Assembly: GCF_012952065.1 (NCBI RefSeq) | Contig: NZ_JABCJJ010000014.1 | Coordinates: 21,207 to 85,206, forward strand | Length of the DNA stretch: 64,000 bases | Direction of reading: 5' to 3' | DNA from: Cellulomonas fimi | Lineage (GTDB): Bacteria; Actinomycetota; Actinomycetes; Actinomycetales; Cellulomonadaceae | Shown here: positions 27,873 to 38,157 of the stretch, in pieces | How the letters are laid out: each line of letters starts with the position of its first letter | Position numbering within the stretch: the stretch's first letter is position 1 | Translations under genes and position numbers: made by a program | The notes under the pieces: model-generated | The model's database searches: none | The model's input: only the letters and a program-made list of their open reading frames with translations | Told to the model about the DNA's origin: nothing

Positions 27873-29056
27873 CGGGGCACTCCTCGCGCGGCGTCCTCGA
27901 CGAGGTCCGCGACCCGCGCGGCGCCGTCGCGCACCCCGACCGACGCGGCCGCGCGCCCCATCGTCGCGAGCGCGACGCCGTCGGCCAGGAGCGGCAGCAG
28001 GTAGGTGCGCAGCCAGCCGGGGGTCAGGTCCGCGTCGTCGACCAGCAGCCCACCGCCGGCGCTCACCACGGGCGCCGCGTTGAGCCGCTGCTCGCCGTTC
28101 CCGATCGGCAGCGGGACGTACACCGCCGGCAGGCCGAGCGCGGCGAGCTCGCTCACCGTCGCCGCGCCCGACCGGCACACGACGAGCGCCGCGGCCGCGT
28201 ACGCCTGCTCCATCTCGGTCAGGTACTCGCGGACGTGGTAGTGGGCGCGGACGTCGGCGGGCTGCGCGTCGACGAACGCGCGGACCGGGCCCGCCTTGCC
28301 CGCACCGGTGAGGTGCAGCACCTGGGCACCGGCGGCCACGAGGTCCCCACCCACGTCGGCGACCGCGGAGTTGAGCCGCAGGGCGCCGAGGCTGCCACCC
28401 GTGACGAGCACGACCGGGCGGTCGGGTGCCAGCCCCAGCGCGACCAGCGCCGAGCTCCGGGTCGCGGCCGGCTCGGTCACCAGACGGTCCACGAGGCCCG
28501 CGATCGCGGCCCGCAAGGGCATGCCGACCACCTGCGCGCGCGGCAGCGGCGTCCCCGGGAACGTCACCCCGACGGCGGCCGCCCAACGGGCTCCCGCTCG
28601 GTTCGCCAGCCCGGGCCGCGCGTTCGCCTCGTGCACGACGACAGGGATGCCCCGGCGCCGGGCCGCCAGGTACGCGGGCGTCGCGACGTAGCCCCCGAAG
28701 CCGACGACGACGCGGGCCCCCGAGGACTCGATGGCCTGCTCGGCCGCACGGACCGCGGCGAGGAGCCGGCCCGGCAGTCGGAACCAGTCGGGGGTGGGGC
28801 GACGCGGGAGCGGCACGCGCGGGACGAGGACGAGCGGCAGCCCGCGCGCCGGCACGAGCTCCGCCTCGAGGCCGGTCGCCGTGCCGAGGACGGTCAGCCG
28901 GGTCGCGCCGTCCCGCCGCGCGAGCTCCTCGGCCACGGCGAGCAGCGGGTTGACGTGGCCGGCCGTGCCGCCGCCCGCGAGCAGCACCGAGCCGAGGGGG
29001 CTCGGGCCGCCGACGCTGCCCGGCGCAGGGCTCCGAGGTCCGGTGGACGCGTTCAC
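27869..29056 (-). CDS. murG: UDP-GlcNAc:lipid I N-acetylglucosaminyltransferase
   Basis: This peripheral membrane GT28 enzyme converts lipid I to lipid II. Key segments are LLAGGGTAGHVNPLLAVAEEL, GFGGYVATPAYLAARR, VVVHEANARPGLANR, and the nucleotide-binding CRSGAATVSELAALGLPAVY. The GTG at 29056 (395 residues) is chosen because it begins four bases after the ftsW stop; an upstream GTG at 29101 would extend into ftsW. A Ser/Pro/Gly N-terminal tail of about 20 residues precedes the fold. Confidence 0.95.
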   Translation of the reverse strand: MNASTGPRSPAPGSVGGPSPLGSVLLAGGGTAGHVNPLLAVAEELARRDGATRLTVLGTATGLEAELVPARGLPLVLVPRVPLPRRPTPDWFRLPGRLLAAVRAAEQAIESSGARVVVGFGGYVATPAYLAARRRGIPVVVHEANARPGLANRAGARWAAAVGVTFPGTPLPRAQVVGMPLRAAIAGLVDRLVTEPAATRSSALVALGLAPDRPVVLVTGGSLGALRLNSAVADVGGDLVAAGAQVLHLTGAGKAGPVRAFVDAQPADVRAHYHVREYLTEMEQAYAAAALVVCRSGAATVSELAALGLPAVYVPLPIGNGEQRLNAAPVVSAGGGLLVDDADLTPGWLRTYLLPLLADGVALATMGRAAASVGVRDGAARVADLVEDAARGVPR

Positions 29057-29060
29057 CGGG

Positions 29061-30479
29061 TCATCGCCGCGCGACGGGACGAGGGGCACGCGCCGCGCCA
29101 CGCGACCGGCCGACGACGGCGAGCGACCGGCGCACGACGCCGCCGCGCGCCCTGAGCGCCTCAGCCGCGCCCGGCTCGGCGCGCGCGAACGAGATGACGA
29201 CGCCGAGCGCCGCCATCGTCATGATGAGCGCCGACCCGCCCGCCGACACGAGCGGGAGAGGGATGCCGATCACCGGTGCGAGCCCGATGACCACCGCGAT
29301 GTTGACGAGCGCCTGGCCGATCACCCAGACCGCGATCGCCGCCGTCGTGATCGTGATGAACGGGTCGGTGTGCCGGCGGACGACCCGGCTCATGGCGAGC
29401 GCGACGAGCCCGAACAGGACGAGCACGAGCAGCGTGCCGACGAGGCCGAGCTCCTCGCCGAGGATCGCGAAGATGAAGTCGTTCTGCGCCTCGGGCAGGT
29501 AGGACCACTTCTCGCGGCTCTCCCCCAGGCCCAGCCCCCACCAGCCTCCCGTCGCGAGCGCCCAGGTGCCGTGCAGCGGCTGGTAGCACTCCTTGGTGAC
29601 GTCGCAGTCGCCGCTGAGCCACGAGAAGATGCGCGTCATCCGGTTGTCGCTCGCCTTGGCCAGGACGGCCACACCGAGTGCCGCGGCGAGCCCCGCCACC
29701 GCGAAGATCCGCCCCGGGACGCCGGCCAGGAACATCGCGCCGGCGACGATCAGCATCAGCACGAGCGCCGTGCCGAGGTCGCGCCCGAGCAGCACCAGGC
29801 CGATCACCACGCCCGCGACCGGGACGACCGGGACGAGCGCGTGCTTCCACTCGTGCAGCAGCGGACGCTTGCGCGCGAGGACCGCGCCGAGCCAGAGTGC
29901 CAGCGCGACCTTCACCACCTCGGAGGGCTGCACGACGACGGACCCGACAGCCAGCCAGTTGCGGTTGCCGTTGACCTCGATCCCGAGCGGGGTGAACACG
30001 AGGAGCTGGAGCAGCGCCGCCACGCCGAGCCCGGGCCACGCGACCGCACGGTAGAACCGGACCGGCAGCCGCGACGCGACCAGCAGCACCGGCAGGCCGA
30101 TGAGCGCGAACTGCGCCTGCGACACGAACTCCACGTACGGCGACTGGCCGCCGGCCAGCGACTCGACGCTCGAGCTCGACAGCACCATCACGAGCCCGAG
30201 CACGACGAGGATCGCGGTCGCACCCGCGAGCAGGTAGTAGCTCGTGACGGCGCTGTTCCACTGCCCCAGGCGCGCCCCCGGCCCGGGCGCCGGGTGCGTG
30301 GCCGGCGTGGCCGTGGACGTGCCCGGGAGGGCCGGCCGCGCAGAGGCCGCCGCACGCGAGGGCGGGCCGGCCGGGCGTGGCTGGGGCACCGCGCCGGGTC
30401 GGGTGGAGCTGCGGGTGGTGGAGCTGCGGCTGGTGGAGCTGCGGCCGGTCGTGCGGCCGGACCCGGTGGTCTGGGTCAT
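29061..30479 (-). CDS. ftsW: SEDS peptidoglycan polymerase FtsW
   Basis: The 472-residue protein has about ten transmembrane helices and polymerises lipid II at the septum with FtsI. SEDS hallmarks include VQPSEVVKVALALWLGAVLA, GRDLGTALVLMLIV and PEAQNDFIFAILGEELGLVG. The cytoplasmic N-terminus (about 70 residues) is unusual in being built from Ser/Thr/Arg repeats (RSSTSRSSTTRSSTRP) encoded by 15-base DNA repeats near 30402-30450. The start overlaps the murD stop (ATGA). Confidence 0.95.
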   Translation of the reverse strand: MTQTTGSGRTTGRSSTSRSSTTRSSTRPGAVPQPRPAGPPSRAAASARPALPGTSTATPATHPAPGPGARLGQWNSAVTSYYLLAGATAILVVLGLVMVLSSSSVESLAGGQSPYVEFVSQAQFALIGLPVLLVASRLPVRFYRAVAWPGLGVAALLQLLVFTPLGIEVNGNRNWLAVGSVVVQPSEVVKVALALWLGAVLARKRPLLHEWKHALVPVVPVAGVVIGLVLLGRDLGTALVLMLIVAGAMFLAGVPGRIFAVAGLAAALGVAVLAKASDNRMTRIFSWLSGDCDVTKECYQPLHGTWALATGGWWGLGLGESREKWSYLPEAQNDFIFAILGEELGLVGTLLVLVLFGLVALAMSRVVRRHTDPFITITTAAIAVWVIGQALVNIAVVIGLAPVIGIPLPLVSAGGSALIMTMAALGVVISFARAEPGAAEALRARGGVVRRSLAVVGRSRGAARAPRPVARR

Positions 30480-31927
30480 CGACCGGCCTCCGCGAGCGAG
30501 CGGGCGGCTGCGGCGAAGGCGTCGCCGCGCTCGGCGTACGAGGCGAACTGGTCCATCGACGCGCACGCGGGAGCCAGCAGCACCGTGTCACCCGGGCGGG
30601 CGAGGCGGCGCGCGGCGATCAGGGCGCGGGTCATCACCGACCCAGTGTCACCGGGATCGACCGCGGCGACGGGAACCTCCGGCGCGTGTCGGGTGAGCGC
30701 CTCGCGCAACGGCTCCTGGTCGACCCCGATGAGCACGACGGCGCGCAGCCGGTCCCGGCGGGCCTGCACGAGGTCGTCGAACTGTGCGCCCTTCGCGAGC
30801 CCGCCGGCGACCCACACGACCGAACCGGGGCCGAAGGCCCCGAGCGACGCCGCCGCGGCGTGCGCGTTGGTCGCCTTGGAGTCGTCCACGTACGAGACCC
30901 CGCCGAGCTGCGCGACGGTGGTGATCCGGTGCGCGCCGGGGGCGTAGGCCCGCAGGCCGGGGGCGACGGCGGCCGGGCGGACGCCGTGGGCGAGGGCCAG
31001 CGCGGCCGCGGCCAACGCGTCCGCCACCACGTGCGGCGGGACCGAACCGGTCCGTGGGTCGGCCGCGTCGGCGCTGCCCAGGTGCGCGAGGTCGGCCAGC
31101 GTCGCCAGCTCGGCCGCGTGCGTGTGCCGTCGCGTCATGAACCCGCGGTCGACGAGGACGTCCTCGACGAGCCCGAGCTGTCCCACGGTCGGCATCGCCA
31201 GGGTGAAGCCGACAGCGAGCGCGCCGTCGACCACGTCCGCGTCCCGGACGAGCCGCTCGGTGCGCGGGTCGGCGGCGTTGTAGACGCACGCCACCTGCGC
31301 CCGCTCGTAGATGCGCCCCTTGTCGGCCGCGTAGGCCTCGAAGGTGCCGTGCCAGTCGAGGTGGTCCGGGGCCACGTTGAGGACCGCCGCCGCCTGCGCG
31401 GACATCGAGTGCGTGAAGTGCAGCTGGAAGCTCGAGAGCTCGACGGCCAGCACGTCGAGAGTCGGGTCGGTCGCCGCCTGCAGCACCGGCGTGCCGACGT
31501 TGCCGACCGCGAGCGTGTGCGCCCCGTCGGCCCGCAGGATCGACTCGAGCATCCCGACGGTCGTCGTCTTGCCGTTGGTGCCGGTGACGGCCAGCCACGG
31601 CGCGGGCCCCGAGCCGTCCGCCCGCTCGGCGCGCAGCCGCCACGCGAGCTCGACCTCGCTCCACACCGGCACGCCCCGCGCGACGGCACCCGCGAGCAGC
31701 GGGTTTGCCGGAGCCCAGCCGGGCGACGCCACGACCAGCGCGACGCCGTCCAGCCCACGGGCGGCCACGAAGGCACCGGCGTCGGCGGCGTCGGCGGCGG
31801 GGTCCGCGGCATCGACCGTCTCGAGCCGGGCGCCCCGCTCGGCGAGCGCCTCCGCGGCGGCCCGGCCGGAGACACCGAGGCCTGCGACGACGACGCGTCG
31901 ACCCGCAAGGTCGGTGGCGGCGTCCAC
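30476..31927 (-). CDS. murD: UDP-MurNAc-L-alanine:D-glutamate ligase
   Basis: The 483-residue ligase adds D-Glu. It has the N-terminal UDP-binding VVVAGLGVSGRAAAEALAER, the ATP loop AVTGTNGKTTTVGML, the central LNVAPDHLDWHGTFEAYAADK region, and the C-terminal YVDDSKATNAHAAAASL and WVAGGLAKGAQFD. The GTG start shares one base with the mraY stop codon (TAGTG), an extreme case of coupling. Confidence 0.96.
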   Translation of the reverse strand: MDAATDLAGRRVVVAGLGVSGRAAAEALAERGARLETVDAADPAADAADAGAFVAARGLDGVALVVASPGWAPANPLLAGAVARGVPVWSEVELAWRLRAERADGSGPAPWLAVTGTNGKTTTVGMLESILRADGAHTLAVGNVGTPVLQAATDPTLDVLAVELSSFQLHFTHSMSAQAAAVLNVAPDHLDWHGTFEAYAADKGRIYERAQVACVYNAADPRTERLVRDADVVDGALAVGFTLAMPTVGQLGLVEDVLVDRGFMTRRHTHAAELATLADLAHLGSADAADPRTGSVPPHVVADALAAAALALAHGVRPAAVAPGLRAYAPGAHRITTVAQLGGVSYVDDSKATNAHAAAASLGAFGPGSVVWVAGGLAKGAQFDDLVQARRDRLRAVVLIGVDQEPLREALTRHAPEVPVAAVDPGDTGSVMTRALIAARRLARPGDTVLLAPACASMDQFASYAERGDAFAAAARSLAEAGR

Positions 31928-33009
31928 TAGCCCACGACCCACTCGGCGTAGAAGACCCCGACCCCGACCGCGACGAAGAGGCCGGCGATGATCCAGAACC
32001 GGATCACGATGGTGACCTCGCCCCAGCCGGAGAGCTCGAAATGGTGGTGCAGCGGCGCCATCTTGAACACCCGTCTCCGGGTCATCTTGAAGAAGCCGAT
32101 CTGGATGACGTCCGAGAGCACGATCACGACGAAGAGCCCGCCGATGATCGCGCCGAGGATCTCCGTGCGCGAGAGGATCGACAGGCCCGCGAGCGCGCCG
32201 CCGAGCGCCAGAGAGCCGGTGTCCCCCATGAAGATCTTGGCCGGGCTGGCGTTCCACCACAGGAAGCCGAAGCACGCGCCCGTGATCGCGGCCGCCACCA
32301 CGGCGAGGTCGAGCGGGTCCCGCGTCTCGTAGCACCGGGGCCCCGCGGAGACGATCGACTGGCAGGTCTGGTTGGACTGCCAGACGCAGACGATGACGTA
32401 GGCGCCGAAGACGATCAGCGACGCGCCGGTCGCGAGCCCGTCCAACCCGTCGGTCAGGTTCACCGCGTTCGACCAGGCGGTGATGAGGAAGTTGGCCCAG
32501 AGCACGAACAGGATCAGCCCGAGGGTGGCACCCGCGAACGCGAGGTCGAGCCCCGTGTCGCGGATGAACGAGATCCGGGTCGAGGCCGGCGTCCGGAAGT
32601 TGCTGTTGGGGAACTGCAGGGCCGCGACCGCGAAGGTCACGCCCACGAGCCCCTGCCCGATGATCTTGGAGCGGGCGCTGAGCCCGAGGCTGCGCTGGCG
32701 CGAGATCTTGATGAAGTCGTCGAGGAACCCGACGACCCCCAGCCCCGTCATGAGGAACAGCACCAGGACCGCGGACGCGCTGGGCACGTATCCCGTGACG
32801 AGGCTCGCCGCGGCCCACCCCAGCAGGGTCGCGAGGATGATGACGACGCCGCCCATGGTGGGCGTCCCACGCTTGGTGAAGTGCGCCGTCGGGCCGTCCT
32901 GCCGGATGAACTGGCCGTACTGCCGGTGCACGAGGAAGCGGATGAACAGCGGCGTGCCGAGCAGCGCGAGCAGCAGCGAGATGCCGCCCGAGATCAGGAC
33001 CGCCCTCAC
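31927..33009 (-). CDS. mraY: Phospho-MurNAc-pentapeptide translocase
   Basis: The 360-residue polytopic membrane enzyme transfers phospho-MurNAc-pentapeptide to undecaprenyl phosphate, making lipid I. Motifs: [34 protein letters not shown] with the Asp pair, [17 protein letters not shown], and the histidine cluster [13 protein letters not shown]. The GTG at 33009 overlaps the murF stop. Confidence 0.96.
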   Translation of the reverse strand: MRAVLISGGISLLLALLGTPLFIRFLVHRQYGQFIRQDGPTAHFTKRGTPTMGGVVIILATLLGWAAASLVTGYVPSASAVLVLFLMTGLGVVGFLDDFIKISRQRSLGLSARSKIIGQGLVGVTFAVAALQFPNSNFRTPASTRISFIRDTGLDLAFAGATLGLILFVLWANFLITAWSNAVNLTDGLDGLATGASLIVFGAYVIVCVWQSNQTCQSIVSAGPRCYETRDPLDLAVVAAAITGACFGFLWWNASPAKIFMGDTGSLALGGALAGLSILSRTEILGAIIGGLFVVIVLSDVIQIGFFKMTRRRVFKMAPLHHHFELSGWGEVTIVIRFWIIAGLFVAVGVGVFYAEWVVG

Positions 33010-34493
33010 GTGAGCGGCTCCGCTCCGGGTCCCCTCGGGTCGTCCAGGTGCCGCCTCGCCGGCGGCGCCTCGGCGGCGACCAGGCGGTCGCCCAGCCGCC
33101 ACAGGCCCGCACCGTACGAGGACTTCACCAGCACGACGTCGCCGGACGCGAGCTCGGACTCGAGGAAGTCGCCCGCGGCGTCGACGTCGTCGGCGACGAC
33201 CACCTCGTCGCCCCACGAGCCCTCGCGGTTGGCGCCGTCCGCGATCGCGTGGGCACCGGCACCGACCACCACCGTGAGCGCCACGTTGAGCCGGACGACC
33301 ATCAGGCCGAGAGCCTCGTGCGCGGCGCGCGAGTCCGGTCCCAGCTCGAGCATCTCGCCGAGCACCGCGATCGAGCGTCGGTCCCGGCCCGCGACGGTGG
33401 CGAGCGCCTTGAGCGCGGCGCGCATCGAGTCCGGGTTGGCGTTGTAGGAGTCGTCGATCACGGTGACGCCGTCGGGGCGGTCGACCACGTGCATGCGGTG
33501 CGGGCTCAGCGCGTCGGCCACCGACAGCCGCTCGGCGACCTCGGCCGGCTCGATCCCGAGCCGGAGCGCGACCGTGGCCGCGGCGAGCGCGTTGTGCACG
33601 TGGTGCTCACCGACGAGCCGCAGCGTCACCGGATGGCTCTGCCCTGCGGTCGCGAGCGTGAAGGAGGCCCGCCCGGCGCGGTCGACCCGGACGTCGGTCG
33701 AACGCACGTCGGCCCCCGTGGTGCTGCCGAACGTCACGACGTCACCGGGGGCCTTGCTCGCCATCGCCGCGACGCGCGGGTCGTCGGCGTTGAGCACCGC
33801 GACCCCGCCCGGCGCGAGCCCCTCGACGATCTCCGACTTCGCGCGCGCGACCGCCTCGATGCCGCCGAACTCGCCCAGGTGCGCGCTCCCCACCACGAGC
33901 ACGGCCGCGACGTCGGGCGGCGCGATGTCGGTGAGGTAGGTGAGGTGGCCCAGCCCGCTCGCCCCCATCTCGAGGACGAGGAAGCGGGTGCTCTCGTCGG
34001 CGCGCAGCACGGTGAGCGGGAGGCCGATCTCGTTGTTGAACGAGGCGACCGGCGCGACCGTCGGTCCCGACGGGGTGAGCACCTGCGCGAGCAGGTCCTT
34101 GGTCGTCGTCTTGCCGACCGACCCGGTCACCCCGATCACGTTGAGCCGCGTGGCCCCCGGCTCGTCGTCGGTCCGCAGCCGGAGGAGCACCGTGCGCGCG
34201 AGATCGCCCAGGGCCCGCTCGACGTCGGGCACGACCACGGACGGCACGGGACCGTCGGGCCCCTGCACCTCGCGCGCGGCGAGCACGAGCGACGCCCCGG
34301 CGTCGACCGCCGCGGCGGCGTGGTCGTGCCCGTCCGAGCGTTCCCCGGGGAGCGCGACGAAGAGCGAGCCGGGTGCGACCCGGCGCGAGTCGACGACCAC
34401 CGGCCCGTGCACGACGCGCGCCGGGTCGAGGTCGGCCGGGTGCAGGCGACCACCGGTCGCGGCCAGCACCTCGGCCGCCGTGAGCGCGATCAC
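33006..34493 (-). CDS. murF: UDP-MurNAc-tripeptide:D-Ala-D-Ala ligase
   Basis: The 495-residue ligase adds D-Ala-D-Ala. Seen are the N-terminal [23 protein letters not shown] loop [46 protein letters not shown] and the C-terminal [18 protein letters not shown]. The GTG start overlaps the murE stop (GTGA). Confidence 0.96.
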   Translation of the reverse strand: MIALTAAEVLAATGGRLHPADLDPARVVHGPVVVDSRRVAPGSLFVALPGERSDGHDHAAAAVDAGASLVLAAREVQGPDGPVPSVVVPDVERALGDLARTVLLRLRTDDEPGATRLNVIGVTGSVGKTTTKDLLAQVLTPSGPTVAPVASFNNEIGLPLTVLRADESTRFLVLEMGASGLGHLTYLTDIAPPDVAAVLVVGSAHLGEFGGIEAVARAKSEIVEGLAPGGVAVLNADDPRVAAMASKAPGDVVTFGSTTGADVRSTDVRVDRAGRASFTLATAGQSHPVTLRLVGEHHVHNALAAATVALRLGIEPAEVAERLSVADALSPHRMHVVDRPDGVTVIDDSYNANPDSMRAALKALATVAGRDRRSIAVLGEMLELGPDSRAAHEALGLMVVRLNVALTVVVGAGAHAIADGANREGSWGDEVVVADDVDAAGDFLESELASGDVVLVKSSYGAGLWRLGDRLVAAEAPPARRHLDDPRGPGAEPLT

Positions 34494-36124
34494 TCCGCGG
34501 ACCCCGGTCCCGCGAGGGTGGCCTCGGCGACGGCCGCACGCAGCACGTCCCGGTCGTTGTACCGGTGGAACACCCCGGCGATCTCCTGGGTCGGTTCGTG
34601 GCCCTTGCCGGTGATGATGATCGTGTCCTCGGGGTCGGCGAGCGTGAGTGCGGTACGGATGGCGGCGGCGCGGGAGGTCGCCTCGTGGACGTCGCCGCCG
34701 TCGGGGCGCACCGAGCGCACGCCCGCGAGGATCGCGGCGCGGATCTGCTCGGGCACCTCGGAGCGCGGGTTCTCGTCCGTGACCACGACGACGTCGGCCA
34801 GGTGGGCGGCGATCTCGCCCATGATCGGGCGCTTGCCCTGGTCGCGGTCGCCGTCGGAGCCGAAGACCAGGATCAGACGACCGGGCGTGATGGGCCGGAC
34901 CGACTCGAGCGCGAGCACGAGCGCGTCCGGCGTGTGGGCGTAGTCCACCAGGGCGAGCGGCCGGCCGCCGCCCCGCTCGATCACGCGCTCCATACGGCCC
35001 GGGATGGCGGGCGCCGCACCGATGCGTTCGATCGCCGCACCCATCGCGATCCCGGCACGGTGCGCCAGGACGATCGCCAGGGCGGCGTTCGACACGTTGA
35101 CGAGGCCCGGCAGCGGGCTCACGGCCCGGTGGTGCGCACCGTCGGGCCCGCGGAGCGTGAACGTCGACCCGACGCCGTCGAGGCCGACGTCCGCCTCGAC
35201 CACGGCCCAGTCGGCCGTCCCGGCGGCCGGCCCGTCGAGGTGCGTCGAGACCGACTCCACGGGGATCGGGGCCTCGGCGACCAGCCGGCGTCCCCACGCG
35301 TCGTCGACCACGACGACGCCGCGCTTCGCCTGGGCGGGCGCGAACAGGCGTGCCTTGTCCGCGAAGTAGCCGTCCATGTCGCCGTGGAAGTCCAGGTGGT
35401 CGCGCTGGAGGTTCGTGAAACCGACGACGTCGAACGTGAGCCCGTGCAGCCGACCCAGCGCGAGCGCGTGGCTCGACGCCTCCATGGTCGCGGCGGTCGC
35501 GCCGCGCTCCCGGGCGAGCGCGAGGAGCGCGTGCAGCGCGGGTGCCTCGACCGTCGTGCGCGGGCTCTCGATGGCGTCGTCGCCGATCCGCAGCTCGACC
35601 GTGCCGAGGACGGCCCGCACCGGGTGGGCGGCGGCGAGGGCGGCGTCGACGAGGTAGGTCGTGGTGGTCTTGCCGTTCGTCCCGGTGATCCCCACGGTCA
35701 GCAGCTCGCGCGTCGGGTGGTCGTACACCCACGCCGCCACGTCGCCGACCAGCGCGCGCGGGTCGTCCGCCACGAGGACCGGCACCCCGAGCGGCGGGGT
35801 CACGTCCGCGCACAGGCGCGCGCCGTCGTCGTCGGTGAGCACGGCGACCGCGCCGGCGGCGACGGCGTCGCGGGCGAACCGGGCACCGTGCGCCGTGAGA
35901 CCGTGCAGCGCGACGAAAAGGTCACCCGGCTCGACCGCCGAGCTCGCGACGGTCACGCCCGTGACCGCCGTGCCCGACGGCGCCGGGGTGCGCGGTGCGG
36001 CGACCTCCTGGTCCGCGCGGGACGCGTCGGGACCGGCCGTGCGTAGACCGAAGGTGCGGATGAGGTCGGCGATCCCGTGGGCGGTGGGATGCGTCGGGCG
36101 CATCCGACCCTGCGGGGACGTCAT
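34490..36124 (-). CDS. murE: UDP-MurNAc-dipeptide:diamino acid ligase
   Basis: The 544-residue ligase adds the third stem-peptide residue. It has ITGTNGKTTTTYLVDAAL, an STVEAPALHAL-like segment (TTVEAPALHALLALARE) and a specificity motif VVTDENPRSEVPEQI. The DENPR form resembles the DNPR loop associated with meso-diaminopimelate but differs by an inserted Glu, so the amino acid (DAP, Lys or Orn) cannot be assigned; Cellulomonas-type walls contain ornithine. The ATG at 36124 lacks a ribosome site. TAGATT (minus strand, 36137-36132) ends seven bases before it, pointing to an internal leaderless promoter inside the dcw cluster. Confidence 0.95.
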   Translation of the reverse strand: MTSPQGRMRPTHPTAHGIADLIRTFGLRTAGPDASRADQEVAAPRTPAPSGTAVTGVTVASSAVEPGDLFVALHGLTAHGARFARDAVAAGAVAVLTDDDGARLCADVTPPLGVPVLVADDPRALVGDVAAWVYDHPTRELLTVGITGTNGKTTTTYLVDAALAAAHPVRAVLGTVELRIGDDAIESPRTTVEAPALHALLALARERGATAATMEASSHALALGRLHGLTFDVVGFTNLQRDHLDFHGDMDGYFADKARLFAPAQAKRGVVVVDDAWGRRLVAEAPIPVESVSTHLDGPAAGTADWAVVEADVGLDGVGSTFTLRGPDGAHHRAVSPLPGLVNVSNAALAIVLAHRAGIAMGAAIERIGAAPAIPGRMERVIERGGGRPLALVDYAHTPDALVLALESVRPITPGRLILVFGSDGDRDQGKRPIMGEIAAHLADVVVVTDENPRSEVPEQIRAAILAGVRSVRPDGGDVHEATSRAAAIRTALTLADPEDTIIITGKGHEPTQEIAGVFHRYNDRDVLRAAVAEATLAGPGSAE

Positions 36125-36168
36125 GGAGGAGAATCTACCGCGGACCGGACCTGTCGCCCGCTCGCCGC

Positions 36169-38157
36169 TCACTCGTACGTCGTCGGGAAGAGCTGCGGCT
36201 CGGAGCCGCTCGGGGCGACCTTGAGCATCTGGAGCGCGTACCCGGTGACCTCGCTGAAGACGGGCGCCGCGACCGTGCCGCCCCACTCGGAGGTGCGCGG
36301 GTTGTTCACGATCACGCTCACCGCGATGCGGGGGTCGTCGGCCGGCGCGACGCCGATGAACGACGCCGTGATGCCCACCGAGCCGTCGGACGCCCAGATC
36401 TGGGACGTGCCGGTCTTGCCCGCGACGCGGTAGCCGGGGATGGCTGCGTTGGACCCGGTGCCCTCGTCCACGGCGCTCTCCATCATGGTGAGCACGGTCG
36501 CCGCGGTCTCGGGCGAGACCACCTGGGTCGGCGGCGTGAGCTCGGCGGGCCGGAACGTCCCGGCGGCGTCGGTCCGTCCCTTGATGAGGTGCGGCTGCAC
36601 CTGAAGCCCCCCGTTCGCGATCGTCGCGAACACCTGGGTCGCCTGGACGGCGTTGACCGAGACGCCCTGTCCGAACAGGACGGCGTACTTCGTGCGCCCG
36701 TCCCAGGCCTCGGCGGGATGGAGGATGCCCGGGGACTCACCCGCCAGCTCGAGTCCCGTGCGCGCGCCGAAGCCGAACTTCCTGAGGTAGTCGTACCGGA
36801 CCTGCTGCGGGATGTTCTGGCCGATCATGACGGTGCCGGTGTTGGACGACTTGGCGAGCACGCCCGTCGTGGTCAGCTGCAGCCCGCCGTGCACGGACGA
36901 GTCCTTGAAGGTCTGCCCGTTCTCGGTCGTGTACTGGTAAGGCACCTCCCAGCGGCCGAGCGGCGTCGTGACGCCCGTCTCGATCGCCGCCGCCATCGTG
37001 ATGACCTTGGCGGTCGACCCGGGCTCGAACACGTCGGAGATGGCGCTGGAGCCCCGCGAGTCGGCCGGGGACGCGCCCGGGTCGTTCGGGTCGACGGTCC
37101 CGGAGTCGGCGAGCGCGAGGATCTCCCCGGTCGGGATGTCGATGGCGACGAGCGCACCCGAGTCCGCACCCGTCGCGGCGACCGTCTTGTCCAGCTCGTC
37201 CTGGGCCTTCCACTGCAGGTCCCGCAGGATGGTGAGCCGGACGTCCTCGCCCGGCACGGCGGGGGTCTCCTCGCGCTGGCCGCCCGGGATCTCCTGCCCG
37301 CCGAGGCCGCGCTCGTAGCGGTAGAGGCCGTCGGTGCCGGTGAGCGACTCGTCGAGCGCGCCCTCGAGCCCCTCCTGGCCCACGCCGTCGCGGTTGACGA
37401 AGCCGATGACGTTGCCGCCCACGTTGCCGGCGGGGTAGACCCGCTGCGGCACCATGTCACCGTTGATGCCCGCGATGCGCAGGTCGCGGATCGCCCGCCA
37501 GACCTCGGGCAGCACCTCGCGCTTGAGCACCACGTAGGTCGTGTCGCCGTTCAGCTGCGCGCCCAGCTCGGCGGGGTCCAGCTCGAGCAGGGGTGCGATC
37601 TCCTGGGCGGCGTCGGCCGCGCCCTGCGCCACGACCGCGCCGCCGGACGTGCGCTTCCAGGTCGCGACCTGGGCCTGATCGGCCCAGATCGTGTAACGCT
37701 CGACCGAGGTGGCGAGCACGACGCCGTTGGCGTCCGTGATGTCGCCGCGGTCGGCGGTGAGCCGGGCCGTGCTCATGCGCTCCTCGAGCGCGACCGCGGC
37801 GACCGCCTCGCCGCGCAGGCCCTGGACGTAGACGAGCCGGCCCGCGAAGACCACGAGCAGGACCAGCACGAGGGCCAGGGCGGCGTCGTGCCGCCGGCCG
37901 GTGTGCCCGACGGCGGCTGCCCGTGCGGCAGGCGGGCGGACGATCCGGCCCGGGCCGGTCCCGCGGCCCGCACGGCCCCCACCGCTCAGGGCTGACAGGG
38001 CACCGTGGCGCGGCTCGGCGGCGCGCCGCTCGGTGGAGCGTTGCTGGGCGGCGCGCGGCTGGGCAGCGCGCGGCCGGGCGGCGCGAGGCCGGGTGGTGCG
38101 TGCGGTCGTCGTGGGGATGCGCGACGAGCCCGCGCGCGGCGGGGTGCGCCCGGTCAT
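36169..38157 (-). CDS. ftsI: Septal class B penicillin-binding protein
   Basis: The 662-residue transpeptidase cross-links septal peptidoglycan with FtsW. It has a basic Arg/Ala/Pro-rich cytoplasmic N-terminus of about 95 residues with near-repeats (RPRAAQPRAAQ), one transmembrane helix (ALALVLVLLVVFAGRLVYV), a dimerisation domain (ADRGDITDANGVVLA) and a transpeptidase domain with FEPGSTAKV (SxxK), SSNTG (SxN) and KTGTSQIW (KTG). The start overlaps the ftsL stop. The long N-terminal tail is common in actinobacteria and may be a regulatory handle. Confidence 0.96.
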   Translation of the reverse strand: MTGRTPPRAGSSRIPTTTARTTRPRAARPRAAQPRAAQQRSTERRAAEPRHGALSALSGGGRAGRGTGPGRIVRPPAARAAAVGHTGRRHDAALALVLVLLVVFAGRLVYVQGLRGEAVAAVALEERMSTARLTADRGDITDANGVVLATSVERYTIWADQAQVATWKRTSGGAVVAQGAADAAQEIAPLLELDPAELGAQLNGDTTYVVLKREVLPEVWRAIRDLRIAGINGDMVPQRVYPAGNVGGNVIGFVNRDGVGQEGLEGALDESLTGTDGLYRYERGLGGQEIPGGQREETPAVPGEDVRLTILRDLQWKAQDELDKTVAATGADSGALVAIDIPTGEILALADSGTVDPNDPGASPADSRGSSAISDVFEPGSTAKVITMAAAIETGVTTPLGRWEVPYQYTTENGQTFKDSSVHGGLQLTTTGVLAKSSNTGTVMIGQNIPQQVRYDYLRKFGFGARTGLELAGESPGILHPAEAWDGRTKYAVLFGQGVSVNAVQATQVFATIANGGLQVQPHLIKGRTDAAGTFRPAELTPPTQVVSPETAATVLTMMESAVDEGTGSNAAIPGYRVAGKTGTSQIWASDGSVGITASFIGVAPADDPRIAVSVIVNNPRTSEWGGTVAAPVFSEVTGYALQMLKVAPSGSEPQLFPTTYE

